A stretch of DNA of 64,000 nucleotides, taken from positions 1-64,000 of the forward strand of contig JAQUIJ010000008.1 in NCBI GenBank assembly GCA_028683385.1, given 5' to 3'. The notes under the pieces were generated by a model, which made no database searches, was not told the DNA's origin, and saw nothing but the letters and a program-made list of their open reading frames with translations. Below, piece by piece: positions 1 through 8,473 of the stretch (the stretch's first letter is position 1; each line of letters begins with the position of its first letter). The translations under genes and the position numbers were made by a program. Source of the stretch: Prolixibacteraceae bacterium (GTDB lineage Bacteria; Bacteroidota; Bacteroidia; Bacteroidales; Prolixibacteraceae).

Positions 1-1
1 G

Positions 2-103
2 ATTTTGAGCATCTCAGCTTTCGATAAAACCACTATCGCTGAACTCCTTACCGAAATTCATTCAAATCAAAATGTCAAAGAACAGCCTACACTATTTGAT
101 TAA
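2..103 (+). CDS. C-terminal tail of an unrecognised protein (5' end outside window)
   Basis: An open frame enters from the left edge and reads 33 codons to a TAA at 101-103, ending in the residues EQPTLFD. The tail is polar with one amphipathic stretch (TTIAELLTEI). No catalytic motif lies in the visible part, so I do not assign a function. It is followed by about 110 bases of AT-rich spacer before ExbB. The acidic, phenylalanine-containing end resembles tails of several DNA-metabolism proteins, but that is too weak for a call. Confidence 0.5.
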   Translation: MLSISAFDKTTIAELLTEIHSNQNVKEQPTLFD

Positions 104-212
104 AAAATTAACGCACCAGTACTAATTGTCAATATAAAAAGTCAACTTCAAATTATACCAAGTAAGCTATTAATCCGTTAAATACCTGAAATTAATTAAT
201 AATCACTAAAAA

Positions 213-857
213 ATGCTTTCTATGATATTCTTATTAGAAACCGCTGCTGAAGTCTCATACATGGACTTAATAATGAAGGGCGGAATAATGATGATCCCTT
301 TATTCTTGCTGTCGGTGTTTGCCGTTTTTATATTTTTCGATCGATTTTTTTATTTGAGAGGACAGAAGCGACTTGAACCTGTTTTCTTTGAGAAACTGAA
401 CGAACTGATCAGATCGGGAAAAGTTGAAGCTGCTATTAGTTTATGCGAGTCGGCCAATAGTTCCGAATCGCGAATTCTGATGAAAGGATTACAAAATCTG
501 GGTAGACCGATCCGCGACATTCAGGATCAGATGGAAATGGAAGGCAAATTAGAGGTGTATAATTACGAGGGCAACCTATATTATTTGGGTGTTATTGCCA
601 GTATTGCTCCAATGATGGGATTTATTGGTACAATTATCGGGGTAATAAAGATCTTTTACAATATCTCTCTTGCCGACAATATCAGTATTTCATTGATATC
701 TGGCGGTTTGTACGAGAAGCTTATTGCTTCGGGAGTTGGACTTACGATTGGTATTATTTCATATGCTGCTTATCACTTTTTAAATAATAGAATTAATAAA
801 TTGGTACAAAACTGGGAATTTCGTTCTGTTCGGTTTATTGATTTGATTAATAAATAA
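213..857 (+). CDS. exbB: MotA/TolQ/ExbB proton channel family protein
   Basis: 214 aa inner-membrane protein of the ExbB/TolQ family, which forms the proton-driven stator that energises TonB-dependent outer-membrane transport or Tol-Pal. A hydrophobic segment lies near residues 20-45, followed by a cytoplasmic loop. Two more membrane segments (about 122-148 and 163-190) contain the family pattern GVIASIAPMMGFIGTIIGV, the glycine-rich helix that lines the channel. It is followed immediately by an ExbD gene, the usual partner. The genome evidently depends on TonB, since two SusC receptors occur later in the window. No TonB gene follows; the next gene after ExbD is convergent. ExbB versus TolQ cannot be decided from sequence alone. 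Confidence 0.9.
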   Translation: MLSMIFLLETAAEVSYMDLIMKGGIMMIPLFLLSVFAVFIFFDRFFYLRGQKRLEPVFFEKLNELIRSGKVEAAISLCESANSSESRILMKGLQNLGRPIRDIQDQMEMEGKLEVYNYEGNLYYLGVIASIAPMMGFIGTIIGVIKIFYNISLADNISISLISGGLYEKLIASGVGLTIGIISYAAYHFLNNRINKLVQNWEFRSVRFIDLINK

Positions 858-863
858 TTGGCC

Positions 864-1277
864 ATGAATTTCAGAGGTACACGAAAGCAGGAATTTGAGG
901 TCTTTACAGGCTCCTTCAGCGACATCATGTTTTTCCTGATGTTGTTTTTCCTTATTGTTTCGACGATGATCACTCCGGGAGCGATCAAGCTTGCCCTTCC
1001 GCAGGCGGATAAATCTCCGTCGATGGATAAACAGACTGAGAAAATTGCAATTTCTATTACAAAAGATTTGAAATATTTCATCAACGATAGGGAACTTCAG
1101 TTTGCTCAGATTGAACCTGAATTGCTAAAGATTAAAAAGGGAAACGATAACGCATTTGCTATTGTCAGATGTGACAACACCATTGCGGTTCAATCGATGG
1201 TAGATGTTTTACAGTTGGGAAATAAAGTTGGAGTTAAGATGGTTCTGGCCACAACCCGAAAAGATGCTTCAAAATAA
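864..1277 (+). CDS. exbD: ExbD/TolR family biopolymer transport protein
   Basis: About 137 aa. A short cytoplasmic N-terminus is followed by a single membrane helix (SDIMFFLMLFFLIVSTMI) that carries the conserved aspartate near its start, then a periplasmic domain. This is the ExbD/TolR architecture; the Asp is the residue thought to be protonated in the ExbB-ExbD motor. The frame is open from a TTG at 858 directly after the exbB stop, but the ATG at 864 is the more likely start. The pair is almost certainly co-transcribed. The gene ends convergent to the histidine kinase gene with about 50 bases between. Confidence 0.88.
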   Translation: MNFRGTRKQEFEVFTGSFSDIMFFLMLFFLIVSTMITPGAIKLALPQADKSPSMDKQTEKIAISITKDLKYFINDRELQFAQIEPELLKIKKGNDNAFAIVRCDNTIAVQSMVDVLQLGNKVGVKMVLATTRKDASK

Positions 1278-1326
1278 AGTTGAAATTGAAAATTAGAAAC
1301 GAATAAGGTTTCTGAGACATTGTTGC

Positions 1327-2697
1327 CTAAGCCTCAATGTTCTTTGTCGTTTGTTTCCCAAATAAAAGTTCGAATTGGGTACCTTGATTAATCGTACTGT
1401 GTACTTTTATTTCAACAGCATGTAGTTTCATGATTCTTGCCACAATCGAAAGTCCGATACCAAAACCACCAATGTATTTTACGTTGGTCGAGCGGTTAAA
1501 AGCATTGAAAATATTGCCAATCTGATCTTCCGGGATACCAACACCATGATCGGAAATTAGTACTGAAATCGCTTCTTCGATCATCGAAATTTTAACTTCA
1601 ACATCTCCGGAAGAAAATTTACATGCATTTTCGAATAGATTTTTTAACGCGATGTCGAGTAAACCCTGATTGCCAAAGATAATGAGATCGTTTTCATTGT
1701 CAGAATATTCAATTTTAGGCATAATCTTTCGGCCAGGGTATTTCGACTTGGTTGATTGAATAGCATTAAAAATTAACTCGTCAATACGCAAATTTGTCAT
1801 CTGGATATTTTCGTGCCCACTCAAATGTGCCAGTTCAAGTAAACTGTTGATGAGGGTATTCATTTTCCGCAAATCCTCAACCAGCCCGGAAATATGGCTT
1901 GTATATTCTTCTGTATTTCTGGTTCGGCTAAGAATGTAATCCGATTCAGCAATCATAATTGCTAATGGCGTTCTTAATTCATGAGAGGCATTTGATACAA
2001 ATTCATCCTGACTTTTAAATGCTTTTTCCAGATCGGACAGCATTCGGTTGAATGTAATTGCCAACTGTTCAATTTCATCCTGACGCTTGCCCTCGTCTAA
2101 TCGATCACTAAGTCTGGACGAATTGATCTCTTTTACTTTCGTGATAATATTCGAAATAGGTTTGATCGCCGACTTAGAAAAGAAGTAAGCTGCTGTTACT
2201 GATAATATTACGCTAATGAGGATGCTCCAAAGCAGAATCGTCTTTAATTCATGAACGTTCTCGGCACGATACCTGTCGTGTGCCAGCACAAAAACATGGT
2301 AAGATTGATTGTTTGCCTCATGTTTGTAACTGACACCATCTTTGTCGCCAATCGAAAAATAAGCAATTTTTGAATTGTAGGTATGGCTGATTATTTTGTC
2401 TGCCGATAGTAACTCTGTTTTATTGCTGTAAAGCAGTTTGTTCGACTCATTGGTAATCGCAATTTCTTCTTTTTCAAGTGACCGGGTGGTCTGATGTATT
2501 TTTTTTAACAGTGTTGAGTCGATTTCCTGAATGTTGATGGAGAGGATGGCTGTATTTTGCGCTTTCTCCAGAAGATTATCTCTAAACTTTGAACGTTGAC
2601 TGGTAAACGAGAAGTAATAAACCAGTACCGAAAAGAAAATAAGAATTCCAAATACGATACTTGTAAATTGAAGAGATAATCGCGTTATAATGTTCAT
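1327..2697 (-). CDS. Sensor histidine kinase (HAMP/HisKA/HATPase)
   Basis: 456 aa membrane kinase of a two-component system. An N-terminal membrane helix (about 10-32) and a second one (about 152-174) bracket a periplasmic sensor region of roughly 120 residues. A HAMP linker follows, then a HisKA box with the phospho-acceptor His239 in SNASHELRTPLA, and a HATPase domain with the N-box (LFENACKFS) and glycine boxes (DHGVGIP, GGFGIGLSI). It lies downstream of the OmpR-type regulator on the same strand with a 139-base gap, so the two form a cognate pair. The sensor region has no recognisable ligand motif and the stimulus is unknown. The layout resembles BaeS/CusS-type kinases. Confidence 0.92.
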   Translation of the reverse strand: MNIITRLSLQFTSIVFGILIFFSVLVYYFSFTSQRSKFRDNLLEKAQNTAILSINIQEIDSTLLKKIHQTTRSLEKEEIAITNESNKLLYSNKTELLSADKIISHTYNSKIAYFSIGDKDGVSYKHEANNQSYHVFVLAHDRYRAENVHELKTILLWSILISVILSVTAAYFFSKSAIKPISNIITKVKEINSSRLSDRLDEGKRQDEIEQLAITFNRMLSDLEKAFKSQDEFVSNASHELRTPLAIMIAESDYILSRTRNTEEYTSHISGLVEDLRKMNTLINSLLELAHLSGHENIQMTNLRIDELIFNAIQSTKSKYPGRKIMPKIEYSDNENDLIIFGNQGLLDIALKNLFENACKFSSGDVEVKISMIEEAISVLISDHGVGIPEDQIGNIFNAFNRSTNVKYIGGFGIGLSIVARIMKLHAVEIKVHSTINQGTQFELLFGKQTTKNIEA

Positions 2698-2836
2698 TCG
2701 AAAATGTCGTATTAATGTATTTGAACACCTGTCAGTACTTCTGGAATTGGTATGCCGGAAAAGTCGAATTTGAACTGCGTTTTATCGCTTTTCGAGCAGA
2801 CCCTTAACGAAAAATCAAAGGACTGCTTGTTGCAAT

Positions 2837-3535
2837 TTACAATTCTTTTTCGCTGCAATAAAAGCCAAACCCAAATTTAGTATGGATTATTTTGGGTTCA
2901 AAGTTTTTATCGATTTTCTTTCGTAAGTAATTCACGTACACATCAATAATATTCGTTCCGGTTTCGAAATCAAGATCCCAGACTTTCTCGATAATAAATT
3001 CGCGCGATAGAAGTTTGTTCTTGTTCAGAAGGAAGGTTTCCATCAAAGCAAACTCTTTCGAGGTTAAATCAATTTTCTGGCCGGCACGTGTAGCTGTTTT
3101 TCGATCCAGATCCATTTCAAAGTCGGCAATGCTTAATTTCCTTGACTCTGGAATCGTAACATTTTTTCGCTTCAGGAAAACATTGATTCTGGCAAGTAAC
3201 TCTCTGAAATCGAATGGTTTCAGTACATAATCGTCGGCGCCGGCTTCAAACCCAATCAGTTTATTCTCAGAAGTGCCAAGAGCAGTTAGCATTATGATTG
3301 GAACCTTGCTGTTATTTTTTCTGATTTCCTTGCACAGTTCGTAGCCATTCATGAGTGGCAAATTGATGTCGAGAATAACGAGATCGTATTCGGAGTTTTC
3401 CATCATTCTTTTCCCAACATACCCATCATTGGCCACATCTGCTTTAAAACCTGATTCTTGCAATTGTTTCTGAATGATCTCTGCCAGTCGTAATTCGTCT
3501 TCTACAATCAATATATGAGTTTCAACCATTTTCAC
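2837..3535 (-). CDS. OmpR/PhoB-family response regulator
   Basis: 232 aa. The receiver domain (about 6-120) has the acidic pocket VEDE and the phospho-accepting Asp56 in DLVILDINLP, with the conserved Lys in LKPFDF. A winged-helix DNA-binding domain follows (about 130-228), ending in the typical IIHTKFGFGFY wing. It partners the histidine kinase directly downstream. Two ATG starts are possible (3535 and 3529). Forty-eight to 87 bases upstream of the start lie four direct repeats spaced exactly 11 bp, the geometry known for OmpR/PhoB-family binding sites, so autoregulation is likely. Confidence 0.93.
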   Translation of the reverse strand: MKMVETHILIVEDELRLAEIIQKQLQESGFKADVANDGYVGKRMMENSEYDLVILDINLPLMNGYELCKEIRKNNSKVPIIMLTALGTSENKLIGFEAGADDYVLKPFDFRELLARINVFLKRKNVTIPESRKLSIADFEMDLDRKTATRAGQKIDLTSKEFALMETFLLNKNKLLSREFIIEKVWDLDFETGTNIIDVYVNYLRKKIDKNFEPKIIHTKFGFGFYCSEKEL

Positions 3536-3582
3536 TGTATAATTTGACGCAAAACTAAGACACTATTAGCAATAAATAACAA

Positions 3583-3622
3583 TTCTAATGAATTTCTAAT
3601 AACTTTCTAACTGCCCTCTAAC
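3583..3622 (-). promoter_or_regulatory. Four direct repeats with exact 11-bp period, candidate response-regulator box
   Basis: The plus strand reads TTCTAAT at 3583, TTCTAAT at 3594, TTCTAAC at 3605 and CTCTAAC at 3616, each exactly 11 bases from the last with unrelated four-base spacers between. Tandem direct repeats one helical turn apart are the typical binding geometry of OmpR/PhoB-type regulators, and such a regulator starts at 3535. Function as its own operator is inference. Confidence 0.6.
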
Positions 3623-3825
3623 TGACTTAACGCGAATACAATGCTAGATTTGTTTCATCAAAATAATATCCAGATAAAGATTGACGAATAGAAGTCTGGT
3701 AATGGTTTTTGAGATTAATTGTTGTTTTGATGTTTGTTTTCTCTATATAACTCAATTTGATCGATTTGTAGGATTTTCTCTAAAATGATTCTGTAAGGAA
3801 AGTTGCAGATGTCACTAAAAACTTC

Positions 3826-3858
3826 AAAAATACCGTGAGCTTAGCTTACGGTATTTTT
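3826..3858 (-). terminator. Intrinsic terminator after the membrane-protein gene
   Basis: A 33-base palindrome, AAAAATACCGTGAGCT then its near-perfect reverse complement ending GGTATTTTT, with one G-T wobble. It has A and T runs on both sides, so it could work in either direction. It lies 40 bases past the stop of the 3899-4324 gene. Confidence 0.7.
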
Positions 3859-3898
3859 GTTTTATAGAGTGGCTAATTTGTAAGCTTTTGGATTTACT

Positions 3899-4324
3899 TT
3901 AGTTTGGCGTTTGCAAAATACCAAACACCATGAAGAATAACGTTAAACCGATGAAGACAACCAGATAGAGACTGAACTTATGATAGCGGACTTTAAAAAG
4001 ATTAAGTAGAAGAGAAATCAGGTTAAATCCGGAAAAAAAGGCAACTAATTTGAAATAGCTAAGAATTTTCACTTCTTTCGGAATTGTATTTCCAATAACT
4101 TCAGGAATAACAATTGAGTTTGTAAGTAAAACCCACAACGAAATCAATCCCAAAACAATAAAGATAACTTGCCCGGCTAGTGCTAGCTTTTCCTTTTTCT
4201 CAATCCAGCTAAAAAAGATTAATCCAATACCGAGAAAAAGAGTCCATTGTGAGATACTTGCCACACCAGATAAGGAATTTGAAACCATACTGAGAAATTT
4301 TTGTTGTTTGACAAAAGTGATCAT
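3899..4324 (-). CDS. Hypothetical four-helix membrane protein
   Basis: 141 aa. I do not recognise the family. Hydropathy by eye shows four membrane segments: about 22-42 (SQWTLFLGIGLIFFSWI), 47-67, 89-110 and 117-137. A short basic N-terminus and the basic loops suggest an inner-membrane location. No conserved catalytic or metal-binding motif is visible. It is a single-gene unit followed by a strong hairpin terminator and divergent from the HAD phosphatase gene, with about 80 bases between. It is real by its length, codon use and bounded position. Confidence 0.6.
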   Translation of the reverse strand: MITFVKQQKFLSMVSNSLSGVASISQWTLFLGIGLIFFSWIEKKEKLALAGQVIFIVLGLISLWVLLTNSIVIPEVIGNTIPKEVKILSYFKLVAFFSGFNLISLLLNLFKVRYHKFSLYLVVFIGLTLFFMVFGILQTPN

Positions 4325-4373
4325 TTTTGACCAAACAAAAAATATTTAATCCCTACCGAATACTTTTATTGGT

Positions 4374-4381
4374 TATTTTTG
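4374..4381 (+). promoter_or_regulatory. Candidate -7 promoter box for the HAD/EEP operon
   Basis: TATTTTTG is an exact match to the Bacteroidota housekeeping -7 consensus TAnnTTTG and lies 22 bases before the ATG of the phosphatase gene. No clear TTTG -33 element at the usual spacing is visible. Confidence 0.4.
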
Positions 4382-4403
4382 GCGAAACTCAGAATTGTAA
4401 TCG

Positions 4404-5012
4404 ATGATAAAGAAAAATCTCGCCATCAATCCGAAAGCGAAGGGATTGATATTTGATCTTGACGGCACTCTCGCTGACACAATGCCCATTCATTATATTG
4501 CATGGAAAAATGCCGCATCTAAATACGGGATCAATTACACGCCCGAATTGTTTATTCAGATGGCAGGTATTCCGGTTTATCCTTCTGTTGAAAAAATTAA
4601 TGAGATTTTTGGAACAAACATCGATCCAAAGGAGATGGGCGATTCCAAAGAAGCAGAATTTGAGAAAAATATGCACCTTACTCCTGAAATTAAAGTTGTG
4701 ACAGATTTGGTGCGGGAATACCACGGGAAGATACCTATGGCTGTTGGTACTGGCGGATCAAGGCGATTGTCGTTAAAAACGCTGGAGATTATCGGGCTTA
4801 AAGGTTATTTTGATATTTTGGTAACCAGCGAAGATGTTGCCAACTTCAAGCCTCATCCCGAAACTTTTTTAAAATGTGCCGAACTGATGGGAGTTGATCC
4901 CTCAGACTGCGAAGTTTTTGAAGATGGAATTCTGGGCATGCAAGCAGCCCAAACTGCCGGAATGATGGTTGTTGATGTAACTGAATATTATAAAGTAACA
5001 ATTGGACAATGA
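4404..5012 (+). CDS. HAD-superfamily phosphatase, beta-phosphoglucomutase/YqaB-like
   Basis: 202 aa cytosolic HAD subfamily I enzyme with a helical cap. Motif I is FDLDGTLAD with the nucleophile Asp18 and Asp20. The cap runs from about residue 28. Motif II is VGTGGS, motif III is the Lys in FKPHPETF, and motif IV is FEDGILGMQAA. The FEDxxxGxQAAxxAGM pattern resembles YqaB-type fructose-1-phosphate phosphatases at least as much as beta-phosphoglucomutase. The substrate is probably a small sugar phosphate. Its stop overlaps the start of the next gene by four bases (ATGA), so the two are translationally coupled. Confidence 0.85.
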   Translation: MIKKNLAINPKAKGLIFDLDGTLADTMPIHYIAWKNAASKYGINYTPELFIQMAGIPVYPSVEKINEIFGTNIDPKEMGDSKEAEFEKNMHLTPEIKVVTDLVREYHGKIPMAVGTGGSRRLSLKTLEIIGLKGYFDILVTSEDVANFKPHPETFLKCAELMGVDPSDCEVFEDGILGMQAAQTAGMMVVDVTEYYKVTIGQ

Positions 5013-6025
5013 AGGTAAAAATTGGAATTTTAGTTATTTCGGGAGTTGTTTTATTCTCCTGTACTTCCGTTAAAAAGTCTCTTCGTCAGGAATATACGGT
5101 AGTCTCGTATAATGTTGAAAATTTATTTGATACGGTTGACGACCCAAAAATTCCGGATGAGGAATTTCTTCCTACAAGTGAAAAGAAGTGGGATAATGAG
5201 CGATATGAGAAGAAGTTGACCGATATTGCTGAAGTAATTTCGGAAGTAAATCAGAAGGAATTACCCGAAGTGGTTGGTTTGGTTGAAATAGAGAATCAAA
5301 CGGTGCTGGAAGATCTGATTAAAACTGGCAAGTTGAATGGTCAGAATTATGCCATTATTCACGAAGAAAGTCCTGATTACCGCGGAATTGATGTGGCATT
5401 AATTTACCGTAAAGATGCGTTTAAAGAAATCACACACGAAGTGTTGCCTGTGACTTTTCCTGACGATCCGGAGTTTAAAACACGTGACATTTTACACGTG
5501 ACCGGTAAAATGAGAAATAAAACCGTTCATGTTTTTGTGAATCACTGGCCTTCGCGCATTGGTGGTGAGGATAAAACTGAACCTAAACGGGTTTTGGCGG
5601 CTTCAGTTCTGAAAAAGAGAGTTGACCAGATTTTTGTACAAGATCCGAAAGCACGCATTATCATTATGGGTGACATGAATGATGAACCTGCCAACAAAAG
5701 TTTACAGGAAACGCTTGGCGCCACAGCACCTGGTTCAGGAGCACCGCTTGTAAACCTGATGATGCCTGATGATGTTGCCGGAAAAGGAACCTATTTTTAT
5801 AGCGGCAACTGGAATATGCTGGATAATCTGGTCGTTTCGGAAACCGTTCTGAAGGGAAAAGGGATGACGGTTGAAGGCGGAAAAGGAAACATTTTTAGTA
5901 ATGACTGGATGATTTACACCAATAAAAATGGTGATAAAACTCCAAACCGCTCGTATGTGGGTAACAAATATGTTGGTGGTGTTAGCGACCATTTCCCTGT
6001 TTATTTTAAAATGATCGTCAAATAG
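5009..6025 (+). CDS. Endonuclease/exonuclease/phosphatase family lipoprotein
   Basis: 338 aa. A signal peptide with a lipobox (VVLFSC, Cys18) predicts a lipoprotein exported to the periplasm or outer membrane. The catalytic EEP domain follows with the family signatures in order: SYNVENLFD (metal-binding Asn), LVEIEN (metal-binding Glu), NHWPSR, GDMND and the C-terminal SDHFPV (catalytic Asp-His). This fold is shared by DNase I, secreted nucleases and phosphodiesterases; the actual substrate cannot be told. It is coupled to the HAD gene by a 4-base overlap and closed by a strong terminator at 6044. Confidence 0.88.
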   Translation: MKVKIGILVISGVVLFSCTSVKKSLRQEYTVVSYNVENLFDTVDDPKIPDEEFLPTSEKKWDNERYEKKLTDIAEVISEVNQKELPEVVGLVEIENQTVLEDLIKTGKLNGQNYAIIHEESPDYRGIDVALIYRKDAFKEITHEVLPVTFPDDPEFKTRDILHVTGKMRNKTVHVFVNHWPSRIGGEDKTEPKRVLAASVLKKRVDQIFVQDPKARIIIMGDMNDEPANKSLQETLGATAPGSGAPLVNLMMPDDVAGKGTYFYSGNWNMLDNLVVSETVLKGKGMTVEGGKGNIFSNDWMIYTNKNGDKTPNRSYVGNKYVGGVSDHFPVYFKMIVK

Positions 6026-6043
6026 AGTTTGCAGATTCAAATG

Positions 6044-6081
6044 AAAGGGCCCTTTGCATGATATTGCAGAGGGCTCTTTTT
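6044..6081 (+). terminator. Intrinsic terminator of the HAD/EEP operon
   Basis: A 15-bp stem (AAAGGGCCCTTTGCA pairing with TGCAGAGGGCTCTTT, two G-T wobbles) with a six-base loop and a T run, 18 bases past the stop codon. The A-rich left flank may let it also serve the convergent dlgD transcript. Confidence 0.85.
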
Positions 6082-6120
6082 GATTAAACAAAACTACTCA
6101 GGGTTAATTATCCGAATAAA

Positions 6121-7140
6121 CTAACTTTTGTTGGCTAACGCTTTTACGTTTGCCCAAATACCATCGTCAACAGGAATACCCAATTCCATATTTTCTTGCC
6201 GTGTTTTTAGCGATTGTTCACCCGGATAAAATATTTCACCGTTTTCATCAGCAGGAACCGACGATTTGAGTTGTTCGATGGTTTCTTGCAATGCCTGATC
6301 GATGAATTCCTGTGTGTTAATTTTCCTAGGGTCTATTGCAATAAAAATCTGGCAACAGCTTCCGCAACTTCCTTTGCCTGCTTTATCAATTCCGGCAGTG
6401 GTGAGTCCTCCTGAAAGTAATGCTGAAATCAGGTCGAGCATAACGGCAAATCCTGAACCTTTCCAGAATCCCATTGGTAAAATCCGTCGGGTTTCCTCAA
6501 TTTCGCCGGGATTGTCGGTGAGCTTTCCTTCCTGATCAAATCCGCCGGGGTAAGGGAGTTTTTGATCTTTTAGGCGGGTTGTTTGCAGCTTTCCATACGA
6601 ATATTGCGACATGGCCATATCGAGCACAACATGCCCTTCTTTTCGCGGTACAGCCATGATAAATGGGTTGTTTCCAATTCCGCACGATTTTGCACCCCAG
6701 GCCGGCATGCACGATTCAGTATTGGTCCAGCAAATGCCAATAAATCCTTTTTCGGCAGCCTGCCATCCATAAGCACCACCGCGCATCCAGTGAGTAGTAT
6801 TGTTAAGACTTACCATGCCCAATCCGTTCTGTGCTGCAATTTCGGTTGCCCGATTCATTGCAAACAGGGCATTTAAAATTCCGGGACCAAGGTTGCCATT
6901 GTAGATTTCCATCGAACCGAGATTCAACTCCAGCGTTGGTACAGCATTCCCATCGACCCAGCCTTTCCCCAAATAATCGACAAACCGTTCAACGCGGTTC
7001 AGTCCATGAGAATAAACACCATCTCTGCTCGATTCGGTATGAATCTGGGCACAAGCATCAGCTTTGTCTTCGGGCATTCCGGCGTTCATAAAAGCTGACT
7101 TTATGGTGGCTTTCATTTCGTCAAATGGGATTCGTGTCAT
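6121..7140 (-). CDS. dlgD: 2,3-diketo-L-gulonate reductase / 3-dehydro-L-gulonate dehydrogenase (YiaK/DlgD type)
   Basis: 339 aa NAD(P)H-dependent oxidoreductase of the malate/L-lactate dehydrogenase (LDH2) family. Long stretches match what I know of the E. coli YiaK subgroup: GVYSHGLNR with the proposed catalytic His45, THWMRGGAYGWQAAEKGFIGICWTN, PAWGAK, IGNNPF and DMAMSQYSYGKL. YiaK reduces 2,3-diketo-L-gulonate in L-ascorbate/pentose breakdown. No partner genes of that pathway are adjacent. The gene lies 79 bases downstream of the aminotransferase on the same strand, so it may be read through from the attenuator-controlled transcript. The exact substrate in this organism is inference. Confidence 0.85.
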   Translation of the reverse strand: MTRIPFDEMKATIKSAFMNAGMPEDKADACAQIHTESSRDGVYSHGLNRVERFVDYLGKGWVDGNAVPTLELNLGSMEIYNGNLGPGILNALFAMNRATEIAAQNGLGMVSLNNTTHWMRGGAYGWQAAEKGFIGICWTNTESCMPAWGAKSCGIGNNPFIMAVPRKEGHVVLDMAMSQYSYGKLQTTRLKDQKLPYPGGFDQEGKLTDNPGEIEETRRILPMGFWKGSGFAVMLDLISALLSGGLTTAGIDKAGKGSCGSCCQIFIAIDPRKINTQEFIDQALQETIEQLKSSVPADENGEIFYPGEQSLKTRQENMELGIPVDDGIWANVKALANKS

Positions 7141-7219
7141 GGTTTCTGAGTTTAAATTTACTGATGGCGCCTCGGTTGAACGAAAGCGACATCAGGTAAA
7201 AGTAATAAGATATTGGCAT

Positions 7220-8443
7220 TTAGCCAGCCATTGATGCACGAATCGAGGTTTTTTTATGTGCCTTTTTTATAATTGTTCCCAACCGTTTAATGCCTTCTTC
7301 AATCATTTCTTCTGACGAATTGGAATAGTTTAGGCGCATGTTTCGTTGTCCTTCATCGGCAGTAAAGAATGATTTTCCGGGGACAAAAACTACTTTTTCC
7401 TGAATCGCTTTTTGGATGAGCGCTTCGGAGTTCATCGATTCAGGTAGTGTTGCCCAAATGAACATTCCTCCTTCAGGATTGGTGTAGCTAATTTCCTCCG
7501 GGAAATGCTTCCTGATCGACTCAATCATACAATCTTTCTGAGCTTTGTAAGCTAATCTGACTTTACAAAGGTGATCTTCCAGATTATTGTCGGTCAGGAA
7601 ACGATAAATGATTCGTTGAACTACATTGTTGGTGTGCAAATCGGTGGCTTGTTTGATGCGTAGCAAATACGGCATCAGTTCTTTGGGAACGCAAATCCAA
7701 CCGGTTCGAAGTCCGGGCGAAATCATTTTCGAGAATGATCCGCACCAAATGGTGTGATCAGGATTTAAGGCAAAAACGGGAGCCTGAAATTTACCTTCGA
7801 AACGGATTTCTCCATACGGATCGTCTTCCACAAACAGGATGTTGTGCCAGTCGAGCAGGATGGCCAGATTCTCACGGGTTTCTGCCGAATACGTAATTCC
7901 TGTCGGGTTCTGGAAATTCGGGATGCCGTAAAGTACCTGCGACTCGGTTTTCAGGATCGTATCTTCCAGTTCGTTCAGATCCAGACCATCTGAATTTAAG
8001 GTGATTTGGTGAAATTCGGGACGGTAGGCCGAAAATGCCTGTATGGCTCCCAGGTAGGATGGTTTTTCCATCATCAGCGGATCGCCCGGATTGATAAGCA
8101 ATTTGCCAATAAGGTCGAGCGCTTGCTGCGAACCATTGGTGATCAGGATGTTTTCAGGAGAAATTGATAGACCGTACTTACTGTTGTATCGGTCGCAGAT
8201 CCATTGCCTAAGCGGCAGATAACCTTGACTTCCGGCATACTGAAGCGTTTCGGCTCCTTCGTTTTCCATAATCTGGATAAAGGCCTGTTTCATTTGTTCA
8301 GCCGGGAAACAGGTTGGATTTGGCAGTCCGCCTGCAAACGAAATCATGTCGGGCTGTTCACATACAGCAAGTATTTCGCGGACAAACGAAGTAGGAATGT
8401 TTTTGCAATTTTTTGAGATCAGACTTTTGTAATTTACTTCCAT
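7220..8443 (-). CDS. PLP-dependent aminotransferase, LysN/ARO8-like (fold type I)
   Basis: 407 aa cytosolic aminotransferase. The PLP-binding lysine is Lys239 in SFSKMISPGLRTGW; upstream are ITNGSQQALD, GIPNFQNPTG and DDPYGEIRF, all typical of the MocR-type/2-aminoadipate aminotransferase group. LysN-type enzymes accept 2-aminoadipate, leucine and aromatic amino acids. The 5' region of this gene carries two Ile/Val/Leu-rich leader ORFs, each with its own terminator (8474-8745). That points to control by charged branched-chain tRNA and suggests the enzyme works on branched-chain amino or keto acids. The dlgD gene follows without an obvious terminator. The class is secure; the substrate is inference. 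Confidence 0.9.
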   Translation of the reverse strand: MEVNYKSLISKNCKNIPTSFVREILAVCEQPDMISFAGGLPNPTCFPAEQMKQAFIQIMENEGAETLQYAGSQGYLPLRQWICDRYNSKYGLSISPENILITNGSQQALDLIGKLLINPGDPLMMEKPSYLGAIQAFSAYRPEFHQITLNSDGLDLNELEDTILKTESQVLYGIPNFQNPTGITYSAETRENLAILLDWHNILFVEDDPYGEIRFEGKFQAPVFALNPDHTIWCGSFSKMISPGLRTGWICVPKELMPYLLRIKQATDLHTNNVVQRIIYRFLTDNNLEDHLCKVRLAYKAQKDCMIESIRKHFPEEISYTNPEGGMFIWATLPESMNSEALIQKAIQEKVVFVPGKSFFTADEGQRNMRLNYSNSSEEMIEEGIKRLGTIIKKAHKKTSIRASMAG

Positions 8444-8473
8444 AGTATTTGATTTTAAGGTGATAAGCGGAGC

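Larger units (their letters stand above)
3536..3898. other. Intergenic region between regulator gene and membrane-protein gene
   Basis: A 363-base AT-rich spacer. It holds the regulator's upstream region with the 11-bp repeat array (3583-3622) and a hairpin terminator (3826-3858) for the gene arriving from the right. No coding sequence is evident in the remaining 200 bases, although short T-rich and TTTG-containing stretches could hold promoter elements for the two-component genes. Confidence 0.6.

Noticed and set aside
7161-7195. Stem CTGATGGCGC/GCGACATCAG between aminotransferase and dlgD considered as a terminator
   Set aside because: No T run follows on the minus strand and one pair is mismatched; it may be a spacer hairpin, so no terminator was called.
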